62,467 nt of DNA, from assembly GCF_017565765.1 (NCBI RefSeq), contig NZ_JAGDYP010000011.1, positions 1 to 62,467 of the forward strand, given 5' to 3'. Below the pieces are notes generated by a model that ran no database searches, was not told the DNA's origin, and saw only the letters and a list, made by a program, of their open reading frames with translations. Made by a program: the position numbers and the translations under genes. This document shows, in pieces, positions 28,300 through 36,572 of this stretch (position 1 is the first letter of the stretch; every line of letters starts with the position of its first letter). The DNA comes from Capnocytophaga bilenii (GTDB lineage: Bacteria > Bacteroidota > Bacteroidia > Flavobacteriales > Flavobacteriaceae).

Positions 28300-29477
28300 C
28301 TTTCTTTGATACGAGCAATAGCCTTTCGCAATTCTTCTTCCGAAGCTGCATAGGAAAGCCTAATGCATTTAGGGTCGCCAAAAGCTTCCCCAGTAACGGT
28401 AGCTACCCCTGCTTCTTCAAGCAAATACAACGAAAAATCGGAGGCATTATTGATAGTGCGCCCACGTAATGTTTTCCCAAAGAACGAAGATACATCGGGA
28501 AAAACATAGAATGCTCCTTCGGGTACATTTAGTTTCAGTCCTTCTATTTCGCCTAAGAGTTGCAACACTAAATTACGGCGTTTTAAAAACTCATCTATCA
28601 TATACTGTATTTTGCTTTTAGGAGCACGAAGTGCCACGATAGAGGCGCGTTGAGCAATGGCATTGGTACCGCTGGTTACCTGTCCTTGCACTTTGTTGCA
28701 AGCTTTGGCAATCCATTCAGGAGCAGCCAAATAGCCTATACGCCAACCCGTCATAGCAAATGCCTTTGAGAGTCCGTTTACGGTAATTGTACGGTCGTAT
28801 AAGCCATCTATTTCAGCCATACTTGTATAGTTGCCTGTAAAGTTGATATACTCATAAATCTCATCTGATAAAATAAAGATATTAGGGTATTTGCGTAACA
28901 CTACAGCGAGGGCTTCCAACTCTTCTTTGCTATATACTGAGCCACTAGGGTTATTAGGTGAGTTGAACCACACCATTTTGGTCTTAGGAGTAATTGCTTT
29001 TTCTAACTGAGTAGGTGTAATTTTAAAGTCGTTTTCTATAGTAGTAGGCACTTCAACAGGTATACCTCCTGCCATTTTGGCTATTTCTTTATAACTTACC
29101 CAATAAGGGGCAGGGAATACCACCTCATCACCGGGATTTATCATAGCCAGAGCGACATTTGCCAAGCACTGTTTAGCCCCTGTAGAGACTACTATTTGCG
29201 AAGGCTTGTAGTGCAAGTGGTTATCGCGCAATAGTTTTTCGCAAATAGCCTCGCGCAGTTCTAAATACCCATCTACAGGCGTGTATTTGCTATAATTTTG
29301 GTGTATAGCCTCTACAGCTGCCTCTTTGATAAAATCAGGGATATTAAAATCGGGCTCACCTAAGCTCAAGCCTATAATATCTTTGCCTTGCGCTTTAAGC
29401 TCGCGCGTTTTGGCTGCCATAGCAAGGGTTGCTGAAGCTTCCATTGCATTGATACGTTCCGATAAAAATTCTTTCAT
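28287..29477 (-). CDS. PLP-dependent aminotransferase (aspartate/aromatic type)
   Basis: A 396-residue class I/II fold-type I aminotransferase, probably aspartate or aromatic amino acid:2-oxoglutarate transaminase of the Ib subgroup. The PLP lysine is in VNGLSKAFAMTGWRIGY (about residue 237). The motifs GEPDFN (near 40) and NSPNNPSGS (near 176) are typical. Length is normal. It follows the EEP gene by 13 nt. Confidence 0.88.
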   Translation of the reverse strand: MKEFLSERINAMEASATLAMAAKTRELKAQGKDIIGLSLGEPDFNIPDFIKEAAVEAIHQNYSKYTPVDGYLELREAICEKLLRDNHLHYKPSQIVVSTGAKQCLANVALAMINPGDEVVFPAPYWVSYKEIAKMAGGIPVEVPTTIENDFKITPTQLEKAITPKTKMVWFNSPNNPSGSVYSKEELEALAVVLRKYPNIFILSDEIYEYINFTGNYTSMAEIDGLYDRTITVNGLSKAFAMTGWRIGYLAAPEWIAKACNKVQGQVTSGTNAIAQRASIVALRAPKSKIQYMIDEFLKRRNLVLQLLGEIEGLKLNVPEGAFYVFPDVSSFFGKTLRGRTINNASDFSLYLLEEAGVATVTGEAFGDPKCIRLSYAASEEELRKAIARIKESLQG

Positions 29478-29490
29478 ATTAACAGTGCTA

Positions 29491-30315
29491 TTAATTTAGT
29501 TCTAAAGTAGTTATTACAGGCAGATGGTCAGAGGGATAGAGGCCATCAATGCGTGTAGTTATAATTTGATAGTTGCGTACTTTTATTTTTTTGCTTACAA
29601 AGATAAAGTCGATATGCCCACGCAGGGGTTCGTCTGTTTTAAACTGGTTAAAAGTGCCCATTGCAGGGGTAGCGTTGGTGGGTGATAGCTGGGTATCATA
29701 AAGTTGGCTAGCTATTTTTTGTACAGCCACATCTTCAGTTGGCAGGTTGAAATCACCCATTAGAATTATTTTTCCTTTTTTGGCTATTTGTTTTATTTTT
29801 TGCAAAACCAAGTCGGCGCTGCGTTGTTGTGCTTCACGCCCTTCGTGGTCGAAATGGAGGTTGAACACCCAAAAGACTGCACGCTGGTCTTGCAGTTTTA
29901 CCCACGAGCAAATACGATTACAGCAAGTAGCGTCCCAACCTTTTGAAGGAACATCGGGGGTTTGTGAAAGCCAAAAATTACCGCTATCTAATAGCTTGAA
30001 ACGTTCTTTTTTGAAAAAGATAGCAGCGTGTTCGCCAGCAGCCTTTCCGTCATCACGTCCTACCCCTTGGCGCTGGTAACTGGGAAAGTGCTGCTCTAAG
30101 GCTTCTACTTGGTGTGCTAAAGCCTCTTGTACCCCAAAAATATCAGGGTTATTGTCGTTTATCACAGTAAAAACCTTCTCTTTGCGATTGCCGTCCGTCC
30201 AAGCATTTACTCCATCGGAAGGATTATCATAGCGGATATTGTAGGTCATTACCTTTAGTGTTTGTGCTGTACTAGCCAAGGGCAATGCTGCTAAAATCAA
30301 TAATAAAAACTTCAT
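29491..30315 (-). CDS. Exported endonuclease/exonuclease/phosphatase family protein
   Basis: A 274-residue EEP-fold phosphoesterase with a signal peptide (LLLILAALPLASTAQT). Active-site blocks are MTYNIRYDNPSDG (Asn near residue 25), FGVQEAL (metal-binding Glu), LMGDFNLP (Asp/Asn pair near 190) and the final SDHLPV histidine. It is probably periplasmic or secreted; the substrate may be a sugar phosphate, lipid phosphate or nucleic acid. It sits in the M14-like-EEP-aminotransferase run. Confidence 0.85.
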   Translation of the reverse strand: MKFLLLILAALPLASTAQTLKVMTYNIRYDNPSDGVNAWTDGNRKEKVFTVINDNNPDIFGVQEALAHQVEALEQHFPSYQRQGVGRDDGKAAGEHAAIFFKKERFKLLDSGNFWLSQTPDVPSKGWDATCCNRICSWVKLQDQRAVFWVFNLHFDHEGREAQQRSADLVLQKIKQIAKKGKIILMGDFNLPTEDVAVQKIASQLYDTQLSPTNATPAMGTFNQFKTDEPLRGHIDFIFVSKKIKVRNYQIITTRIDGLYPSDHLPVITTLELN

Positions 30316-30358
30316 AATATAAAATGTTCATCAATGTTATTTGGTATTGTAAGCCTCG

Positions 30359-31999
30359 CTAAAGCTTTCTATAAATAGGGTAAATAGGTTTAGGACTATA
30401 AAGGCTGTCCTCTTCAGCAGGGGTAAGGATATTGTCAAAAAAGTTCCAATTAAAGAACGAATCGGGGGCTTCGGGTTCTAAAACTTCTAAGAGGTACTTT
30501 GCGGCAGGTTGTGATAGAGGAACTTGATAGTCGCCTTTGTACAATTGTACTCGGGTAGTATCGGCAATTACGTGAGTATCGTAGTGCCAATAATGCCCTT
30601 CTACGGGTGAAGAGAGTGTTTTGAAACTCTCTATTTTATAGCGCACTACGCTCATCAGTGTATCCTTATCTATCATTGTCATTTGCACATTGTTAGCCTT
30701 GAGTCTATCTATTACTTTTTGGAAAACTTTAGGCACTATATAAGATTGTGGTATGGTAATACTTTTGGTAGGCTTATAGCGGTTGTAAAATGCTACTTCT
30801 TGTACTAGAGGCTTTTGATGATTCAAATGTACCACCTCAGTAATTGTATCAATTTCGTAGGTATAGAAAGGCAAATTAACACATTGGGTACTATCAATAG
30901 CCCAAGAGAATGCGTAATTTTTTTGAGCTTCGTTGCTTTCTTTTTGTTTTATTTTGAGTTGTTTGATATAGGCATAATCTCTATCGGCTACCTCTACAAT
31001 TGTTTTCATCATTTCGTAATTGGCTTCTACTCGTTGCCTATAGGGTTTCTTTACGTGAGTATTAATACGGATACCCATACAATCGTATAGGGTAGCATAA
31101 TCAATCGCTTGGACAGGAGAATGAGGTGTTTCTTCGGGAAAAATACGCCAAAAGGGAGGTGTTATGGTATCATTCATCAAAATACGTTTCGGTTTGAATG
31201 ATTTTTGAGCTATTTTTTGTTCATTTTTACCACTTAGGAGGTCTTTTTGCCGTTTTAATAATGAATCAGCTATTTTTTGGAAGTCTTCTTGTCGTTTTAG
31301 TAGAGAATCGGATACTTTGGTGAGTAGTTGTTCGCGTAAATAAGTACCTAAATAGTTACCTAACTTATCGGTTTGTGAGGTAGTGTAGGTGAGCACATAC
31401 TGATAGTCGGCAGCTGTGTAGTGAGTGTAATTATCTATAAAGACATCGGGGTGCACCATTTGGAATATTTTGGCAAAGGAAAGCGCGTTTTGGGTATCGT
31501 TTTTGATTACATCAAGATTCAAATCATAGTTCGTAATTGTTTTACGATAGTTTTTGCCTTGTAGTGCTCCTATGTTGTAGACAGGGATTGCTACAACTAT
31601 CACATTTTCGGAGAGTTTTATTTCGTTTTGAGCTAAGTTACGGAATAATAGCATTGTAGCATCAACTCCATCGGTATCATTGCCATAAGTAGCATTATTG
31701 ATAAAAACGATGGTACGTTCTTCTTGATATTTATTGAGATTGAACTCGGCATCGGGGCTGTAGATTACTAAATGCAGTGGTACGCCGCTATCGGTTTGTT
31801 CTACAGTGCGGAGAGAGATAGTGCTAAATTCGCTAGATAGACGCTTATAGAAATCTATTACCTCATCATAGGTAGCGCTTTTAGTACCTTCGGAACGTTC
31901 AAAAGGAGTTTGAAAGTCTTTACTACCAAAGTAGAAAGGGGTATCGCAACCTACAATAAGGGATAGTACTAAAGATAGAAAGAGTATTTTTTTTATCAT
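30359..31999 (-). CDS. Lipoprotein of the M14 carboxypeptidase family with lost zinc ligands
   Basis: A 546-residue lipoprotein (lipobox LIVGC at residue 18). The overall pattern is that of a flavobacterial M14-family protein: GVDATMLLFRNLA, YDLNLDVIKNDTQNA, HPDVFIDN, ADYQYVLTY and FNWNFFDNIL all line up with family blocks known to me. The zinc HxxE site, usually HPGE just before the GVDA block, reads TYGND (residues 104-108). The usual arginine in NxNRDF is missing (NLDV), and the second-ligand DTH is DNYTH. It is probably not an active metallopeptidase but a binding or remnant paralogue. It is first in the operon with the EEP and aminotransferase genes. Confidence 0.7.
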   Translation of the reverse strand: MIKKILFLSLVLSLIVGCDTPFYFGSKDFQTPFERSEGTKSATYDEVIDFYKRLSSEFSTISLRTVEQTDSGVPLHLVIYSPDAEFNLNKYQEERTIVFINNATYGNDTDGVDATMLLFRNLAQNEIKLSENVIVVAIPVYNIGALQGKNYRKTITNYDLNLDVIKNDTQNALSFAKIFQMVHPDVFIDNYTHYTAADYQYVLTYTTSQTDKLGNYLGTYLREQLLTKVSDSLLKRQEDFQKIADSLLKRQKDLLSGKNEQKIAQKSFKPKRILMNDTITPPFWRIFPEETPHSPVQAIDYATLYDCMGIRINTHVKKPYRQRVEANYEMMKTIVEVADRDYAYIKQLKIKQKESNEAQKNYAFSWAIDSTQCVNLPFYTYEIDTITEVVHLNHQKPLVQEVAFYNRYKPTKSITIPQSYIVPKVFQKVIDRLKANNVQMTMIDKDTLMSVVRYKIESFKTLSSPVEGHYWHYDTHVIADTTRVQLYKGDYQVPLSQPAAKYLLEVLEPEAPDSFFNWNFFDNILTPAEEDSLYSPKPIYPIYRKL

Positions 32000-32143
32000 A
32001 TCAAGCTTTTTTGAGTATTACACATTGTAAAAAGATTAAACTAAAGCTATAATATTTATCAATAAAACACTGGTTATCAAATTGCTAATTATTTATTAGC
32101 TTATTGTCACCTCATTTTGTTTTTCTATTGGAAAATTCATCGG

Positions 32144-32175
32144 CAAAGGTAACCCTTTTTTGTGCAAATAACAAA
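32144..32175 (-). promoter_or_regulatory. Promoter of the M14-like operon
   Basis: Minus-strand TTTG (32175-32172), 20-nt spacer, TACCTTTG (32151-32144). It implies a leader of about 145 nt before 31999. Confidence 0.6.
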
Positions 32176-32184
32176 TGTTTTTTG

Positions 32185-33078
32185 TTAATTTTTAGTGAGT
32201 TCGGCAAATATTTGTTCTAAATCTTTGTGTTTGTGGTTTATCTGTAGTATTTTAAGTCCGTTTTCTTTGGCAAAATCAAACACTGCGGGGCGCATATCGT
32301 TATGGGTATCAAATTGCAGCTGGTAGAAAAAGTCATATACATTGCTGACAGCAACTACAGAGGGCAATTGGCGCAATAGGCGTTCTTCTACTCTGTAATC
32401 AAAAGCTACCTCTATGATTTGTTGGTTGCCTTGCAGCTCGGTCATATTTTTATCGAGGACAATATTGCCTTTATGCAATACAATAACGCGGCTGGCAACG
32501 GCTTGTATTTCTTGCATAATATGCGATGAGAGCAATACGGTTTTGTGTTTTCCGAGTTCTTTTACAATATTTCTTATTTCTACTAACTGATTAGGATCCA
32601 GACCTGTAGTGGGTTCATCTAAAATTAAAACTTTAGGGTCGTGAATGAGTGCTGAAGCCAGCCCCACCCGTTGGCGATAGCCTTTGGATAATGCTTCTAT
32701 TTTTTTATTACTTTCGGGTAACAAACCTGTGAGAGCGATGACCTCCTCTACCCTATTGCGTGGCACTGCGGGGTATAAATTGGCAGTAAATTGCAAGTAT
32801 TCACGCACATACATTTCTGTGTACAGGGGATTGTGTTCGGGCAAATAGCCTATAGTACGTTGTGCTTTTATGGGGTTTTTAATTATATCTATCCCATCAA
32901 TAGTAATAGAGCCTTCAGTGGGGGTGAGTGCACCTGTGAGCATCTTCATAGTGGTAGTTTTTCCTGCGCCATTTGGACCTAAAAATCCTGTTATTTCTCC
33001 GTTATGGAGCTGAAAATCAATGTGATTAACGGCTGTTTGCTGGTTATATACTTTTGTGAGATTATGTACTGTTATCAT
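32185..33078 (-). CDS. gldA: Gliding-associated ABC transporter ATP-binding subunit
   Basis: GldA, 297 residues, the ATPase of the GldAFG ABC transporter needed for gliding in several Flavobacteria. The Walker A motif GPNGAGKTTT is near residue 35. The signature LSKGYRQRVGLASAL is near 134 and Walker B VLILDEPTTGLDP near 155, all intact. The C-terminal extension past residue 215 is typical of this subgroup rather than of short drug-export ATPases. The gldF and gldG genes are not adjacent. Together with the type B T9SS adhesin it supports a gliding, T9SS-positive organism. Confidence 0.85.
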   Translation of the reverse strand: MITVHNLTKVYNQQTAVNHIDFQLHNGEITGFLGPNGAGKTTTMKMLTGALTPTEGSITIDGIDIIKNPIKAQRTIGYLPEHNPLYTEMYVREYLQFTANLYPAVPRNRVEEVIALTGLLPESNKKIEALSKGYRQRVGLASALIHDPKVLILDEPTTGLDPNQLVEIRNIVKELGKHKTVLLSSHIMQEIQAVASRVIVLHKGNIVLDKNMTELQGNQQIIEVAFDYRVEERLLRQLPSVVAVSNVYDFFYQLQFDTHNDMRPAVFDFAKENGLKILQINHKHKDLEQIFAELTKN

Positions 33079-33189
33079 ATTGTGCTTGTTTTTTCAGCGT
33101 ACAAAAGTAGTTCTTTTTTTTGAAATACGGAAATTAGGGATTAGGACTTTAATCCAAACGCACAAAATTAGGAGAAAATTAAGGTGCTG

Positions 33190-33476
33190 TCGCTCATCCT
33201 TTTCGTCACATACTCGGCTGCGCCAGCTCGGTGCGAGCCGCACAGGCTTTTATCCTTCGTCACATACTCGGCTGCGCCGACTTTCCTTCGCTTATCTTCT
33301 CCTTATCTTCCCCTTATCTTCTCCTTATCTTCCCCTTATCTTCTCCTTATCTTCCCCTTATCTTCCCCTTATCATTCGCTTATCATTCGCTTATCCTTCG
33401 CTTATCCTTCGTCACATACTCAGCTGCGCCAGCTCGCCGACTTTCCTTCGCTGATCCTTCGGTGAAGCTTCGGTGA
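33190..33476. repeat. GC-rich intergenic repeat cluster 2
   Basis: The same building blocks as 8879-9083: the palindrome GTGCGAGCCGCAC, CACATACTCGGCTGCGCC segments (three copies) and a run of about ten 11-mers (CCTTATCTTCT/C, then CTTATCCTTCG). It fills most of the 586-nt gap between gldA and the SGNH gene; open frames across it are artefacts. Confidence 0.85.
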
Positions 33477-33514
33477 ATTTTGAATTCTGAATTTTGAATT
33501 GGGGGGGTAAAAAA

Positions 33515-33545
33515 ACTTTAGCAAACTTTCAGAGTTTGCCAAAGT
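33515..33545. repeat. 13-bp inverted repeat
   Basis: ACTTTAGCAAACT (33515-33527) pairs with AGTTTGCCAAAGT (33533-33545), one mismatch, 5-nt loop. It lies after a run of seven Gs (33501-33507). It may be a terminator-like element or a small repeat relic. Confidence 0.5.
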
Positions 33546-33607
33546 GTATGGCACACGGGCAATCGAGGAATGGGAGGGTGGATTTTGGTGGTATGTGTTA
33601 ATTTTTT

Positions 33608-33638
33608 TTTGCTATTTGAAAAAAGTTTTATATTTTTG
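33608..33638 (+). promoter_or_regulatory. Promoter of the SGNH-MBOAT operon
   Basis: TTTG (33608-33611), 19-nt spacer, TATTTTTG (33631-33638); the GTG start is 27 nt on. It is a textbook match to the Bacteroidetes promoter. Confidence 0.75.
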
Positions 33639-33664
33639 CACGTTGAAAGCAAACTAAATTACTC

Positions 33665-35011
33665 GTGAATAAGAACTATTTCAAACAAGCTCTCTTTATT
33701 GCTCTGTTGGCTACAGCTATTTTTATGGCTTTTAAAACTTTTTTGCCCAACCGTATTTTTCCTGAAAATAAACATACGGGTAGCAATATTGTAGCCGATA
33801 GTTTGATGATTGAGGCTATGGCAGGTAATGAAATAGACAAGGTTTTGGGTGAGGCTGCTGATTCGCTAGCTACAGCTAAAAAATTGCATACAACTGAACA
33901 GTATTTGTTTGGCTTTTTTAAAAAGTTGAAACAATTGGAAACTACTCATCAGGGACATATTCGCATTGGTTATTACGGTGATTCGATGACTGATGGTGAT
34001 TTGATAGTGCAGGACTTGCGGTTGCTTTTTCAGAATGCTTTTGGAGGTGAAGGTATTGGTTTTTTACCCATAGCCTCGGAGTCAGCAAAATCACGGGCGA
34101 GTGTGTGGCATAGTTATTCAAATACTTGGCGAACACAATCGTATGTGAATGTAAAGAAACCAAGTCGCCCGTTTGGGGTGAGTGGGCAGGTGTTCTTTGT
34201 GCAAAGCAATAATAGCTGGTTGCAATATAAGGCATCTAATCAGCCGCATATCAGTATGTTATACGCTCCGCAATTGTATTACGGGCGTTCGTTGAACAAA
34301 GAAGCTAAAGTGGAAATTGTATATAACGACACTGTGAAGGTGGTGAAACCGCTAAATGCGGATAAGCCGCTAAATGTGTTGTCGCTAACTGATGGACTTA
34401 CTACTAAGGGTGTAAAAATGACTTTCTATCAAGCAGATAGTATTCCTTTTTACGGTGTTAGTTCGGGGCAAAACCAAGGGGTGTATGTAGATAATTTTTC
34501 GAGCAGGGGGAATTCGGGCTTGCCTATTACGCTTTTTAGTCCTGAACTGATGAATCGGTTTGATAGTGCGTTGGGCGGTTATGACCTTATAGTGCTTCAC
34601 TTTGGAGCTAATGTGCTAAACTATGGTTCGTTGGATTATTCTTTTTACAAAAAGGGTATGACGAAGGTAGTAAATCAAATAAGAGCTTGTTTTCCGAATG
34701 CTTCGGTACTTATCATCTCGACAGCTGATAAATCGAGTAAAATAGATGGGGTGATGAAAACCAATAGGGCTGTAGTTCCTTTGGCTAAAGCACAAGAGGC
34801 TTTTGCTAAAGACACAAAGTGTGGGTTTATCAACTTATATGAGCTAATGGGGGGCGAGGGTAGTATGAAAGAATGGGTAGAGGCTACTCCTTCGCTTGCG
34901 AGCAAGGACTACACGCACTTCAATGCTAAAGGGGCTAAAAAGGTAGCTCACTTACTTTACAACAAACTGATGGAGGAGTATCACGCCCAATATCAGAAAA
35001 ACAACAAATAA
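33665..35011 (+). CDS. Membrane-anchored SGNH/GDSL hydrolase
   Basis: A 448-residue protein with one N-terminal membrane helix (FIALLATAIFMAF) and an extracytoplasmic SGNH-hydrolase domain. The nucleophile block is GYYGDSMTDGD (Ser at about residue 107), and the C-terminal Asp-His pair is in DYTHFNAKG (near 421). It starts with GTG, 27 nt after a perfect promoter; no better ATG exists before the membrane helix. It heads a plus-strand operon with a second SGNH protein and an MBOAT acyltransferase, so its likely job is adding or removing acyl groups on a cell-wall or surface glycan. Confidence 0.8.
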   Translation: MNKNYFKQALFIALLATAIFMAFKTFLPNRIFPENKHTGSNIVADSLMIEAMAGNEIDKVLGEAADSLATAKKLHTTEQYLFGFFKKLKQLETTHQGHIRIGYYGDSMTDGDLIVQDLRLLFQNAFGGEGIGFLPIASESAKSRASVWHSYSNTWRTQSYVNVKKPSRPFGVSGQVFFVQSNNSWLQYKASNQPHISMLYAPQLYYGRSLNKEAKVEIVYNDTVKVVKPLNADKPLNVLSLTDGLTTKGVKMTFYQADSIPFYGVSSGQNQGVYVDNFSSRGNSGLPITLFSPELMNRFDSALGGYDLIVLHFGANVLNYGSLDYSFYKKGMTKVVNQIRACFPNASVLIISTADKSSKIDGVMKTNRAVVPLAKAQEAFAKDTKCGFINLYELMGGEGSMKEWVEATPSLASKDYTHFNAKGAKKVAHLLYNKLMEEYHAQYQKNNK

Positions 35012-35051
35012 AAGTCCGCTTGTAATAATAAAGAAAATAACAAAACAACTA

Positions 35052-36572
35052 ATGAAAATAAATGTATTAAAGAAACTTTTAGCTTTAGGGGTATTTACTA
35101 TGACGGTAGGAGCTTACTTGAGTGTAAATTACTCTACAGCTATCAACTTGGCTAATGCAAAACCGCATAATGACCCTATAAAGGCTGCGAATAAGGATGC
35201 ACTGGCTGAAGCAGCAAACAACGACAGAGACGAAGAGGATAACCCTGCGCCTGAGGCTTTTGATAACTTGTACAATCCTACAGCTCTGAATCCTTTTTTT
35301 GAGAAACTGATGAGCTTGGATACATTTCACGATAGGAAAATAAACATCGTACATATAGGGGATTCGCACATACAGGCTGATGTAATGACAAACCTTGTAC
35401 GCAACAAGCTGCAAGAGAACTTTGGCAATGCTGGGCTGGGGTTGGTATTCCCATATTCGCTACTAAAGACTAACGGAGGTAGGAATGTGTCATTCTCATC
35501 AAATATTATTTGGAATGGGGAGAAAACTTCACCACAAACGGGTATTACGGGGTATGCGCTATCGACCAATAAGAAGAATTTTGTGATTGAACTGAACTTA
35601 AAGAATAAAGAATATGCTTTTAATACTGTGAAGATTATCACTCCTGATAACCAGCGGCTATTTGAACTGGCTACTAATGTAGGGAAAGTTACGCCTTTGA
35701 AGCATTCTACAGCTAAGAGCATCACTCACAAAGTAAGCAAGGGAGAAACGCTATACAGCATTTCGCGAAAGTACCATTCTACTGTAGAACAATTGAAGAA
35801 ACTTAACCATTTGCAATCGGGGGGAATACGTGTAGGACAGGTGCTAAAAGTGGGTACTAAAGCAGCAGAAAACAATGTAGCTACTAAAGTGGATATGAGT
35901 AATGCTACGATATTGGACGGCAATACATTGTATAACTACTATATGTATGACAACTTAGACAGCTCGGAAAAGATTTACTTAACCCCCAATAACGAAAGTG
36001 ATGCTTTTACGCTTGACGGGATAGTATTGGAAAATAAGAACAATGGCATCATCTATCACACTATAGGGGTGAATGGGGCTCATTTTTCGGACTACAACAA
36101 GTCTGCTCGTTTTTTTGAACAAATAAAGGCTTTAGAGCCAGACTTATTGATTATTTCGCTGGGGACTAATGAAACCTTTGGGCGTATGACCGCTGAGCGT
36201 TATAATACACAAGTAGCAAAATTTATAGCTGAAGTACGTGCTCATTACGGCAATTGCCCAATACTCTTTACGACTCCACCTCCTTCGCTATATAAGCGCA
36301 AGAACCCTAATCCGCTATGTGGGGAATATGCTGATGCTCTTATAGGCAAATCGGTACGAGGGAACTACAGCGTATTTGATTTATATCGCGCATTGGGCGG
36401 TAGCGAGGCAATGGATCACTTTATAGACGATCACTTAATTGCCAATGACCGAGTGCATTACACTCGCTCAGGCTATTTGGTGCAAGGCGACTTGTTTTAC
36501 AACGCATTTATCAGTAACTACTTACTTTACAAAAAACAGTCTAAACTACCTTTAAAACCTTATCTGAATTGA
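35052..36572 (+). CDS. SGNH/GDSL hydrolase with inserted LysM domain
   Basis: A 506-residue exported protein. After an N-terminal hydrophobic anchor (about residues 8-30) comes the SGNH nucleophile block VHIGDSHIQAD (GDSH at 103-106). A complete LysM domain follows at about 225-268 (THKVSKGETLYSISRKY through VGQVLKVG). Then comes the rest of the hydrolase with LGTNE (block III) and the Asp-His of DRVHYTRSGY. LysM binds N-acetylglucosamine polymers, so the enzyme is probably tethered to peptidoglycan and deacylates or transfers acyl groups there. It overlaps the MBOAT start by 4 nt. Confidence 0.85.
   Translation: MKINVLKKLLALGVFTMTVGAYLSVNYSTAINLANAKPHNDPIKAANKDALAEAANNDRDEEDNPAPEAFDNLYNPTALNPFFEKLMSLDTFHDRKINIVHIGDSHIQADVMTNLVRNKLQENFGNAGLGLVFPYSLLKTNGGRNVSFSSNIIWNGEKTSPQTGITGYALSTNKKNFVIELNLKNKEYAFNTVKIITPDNQRLFELATNVGKVTPLKHSTAKSITHKVSKGETLYSISRKYHSTVEQLKKLNHLQSGGIRVGQVLKVGTKAAENNVATKVDMSNATILDGNTLYNYYMYDNLDSSEKIYLTPNNESDAFTLDGIVLENKNNGIIYHTIGVNGAHFSDYNKSARFFEQIKALEPDLLIISLGTNETFGRMTAERYNTQVAKFIAEVRAHYGNCPILFTTPPPSLYKRKNPNPLCGEYADALIGKSVRGNYSVFDLYRALGGSEAMDHFIDDHLIANDRVHYTRSGYLVQGDLFYNAFISNYLLYKKQSKLPLKPYLN

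Noticed and set aside
33056-33476. Three overlapping plus-strand frames of 81-132 residues
   Set aside because: Same repeat artefact; L/S/P/Y-rich with no start context.
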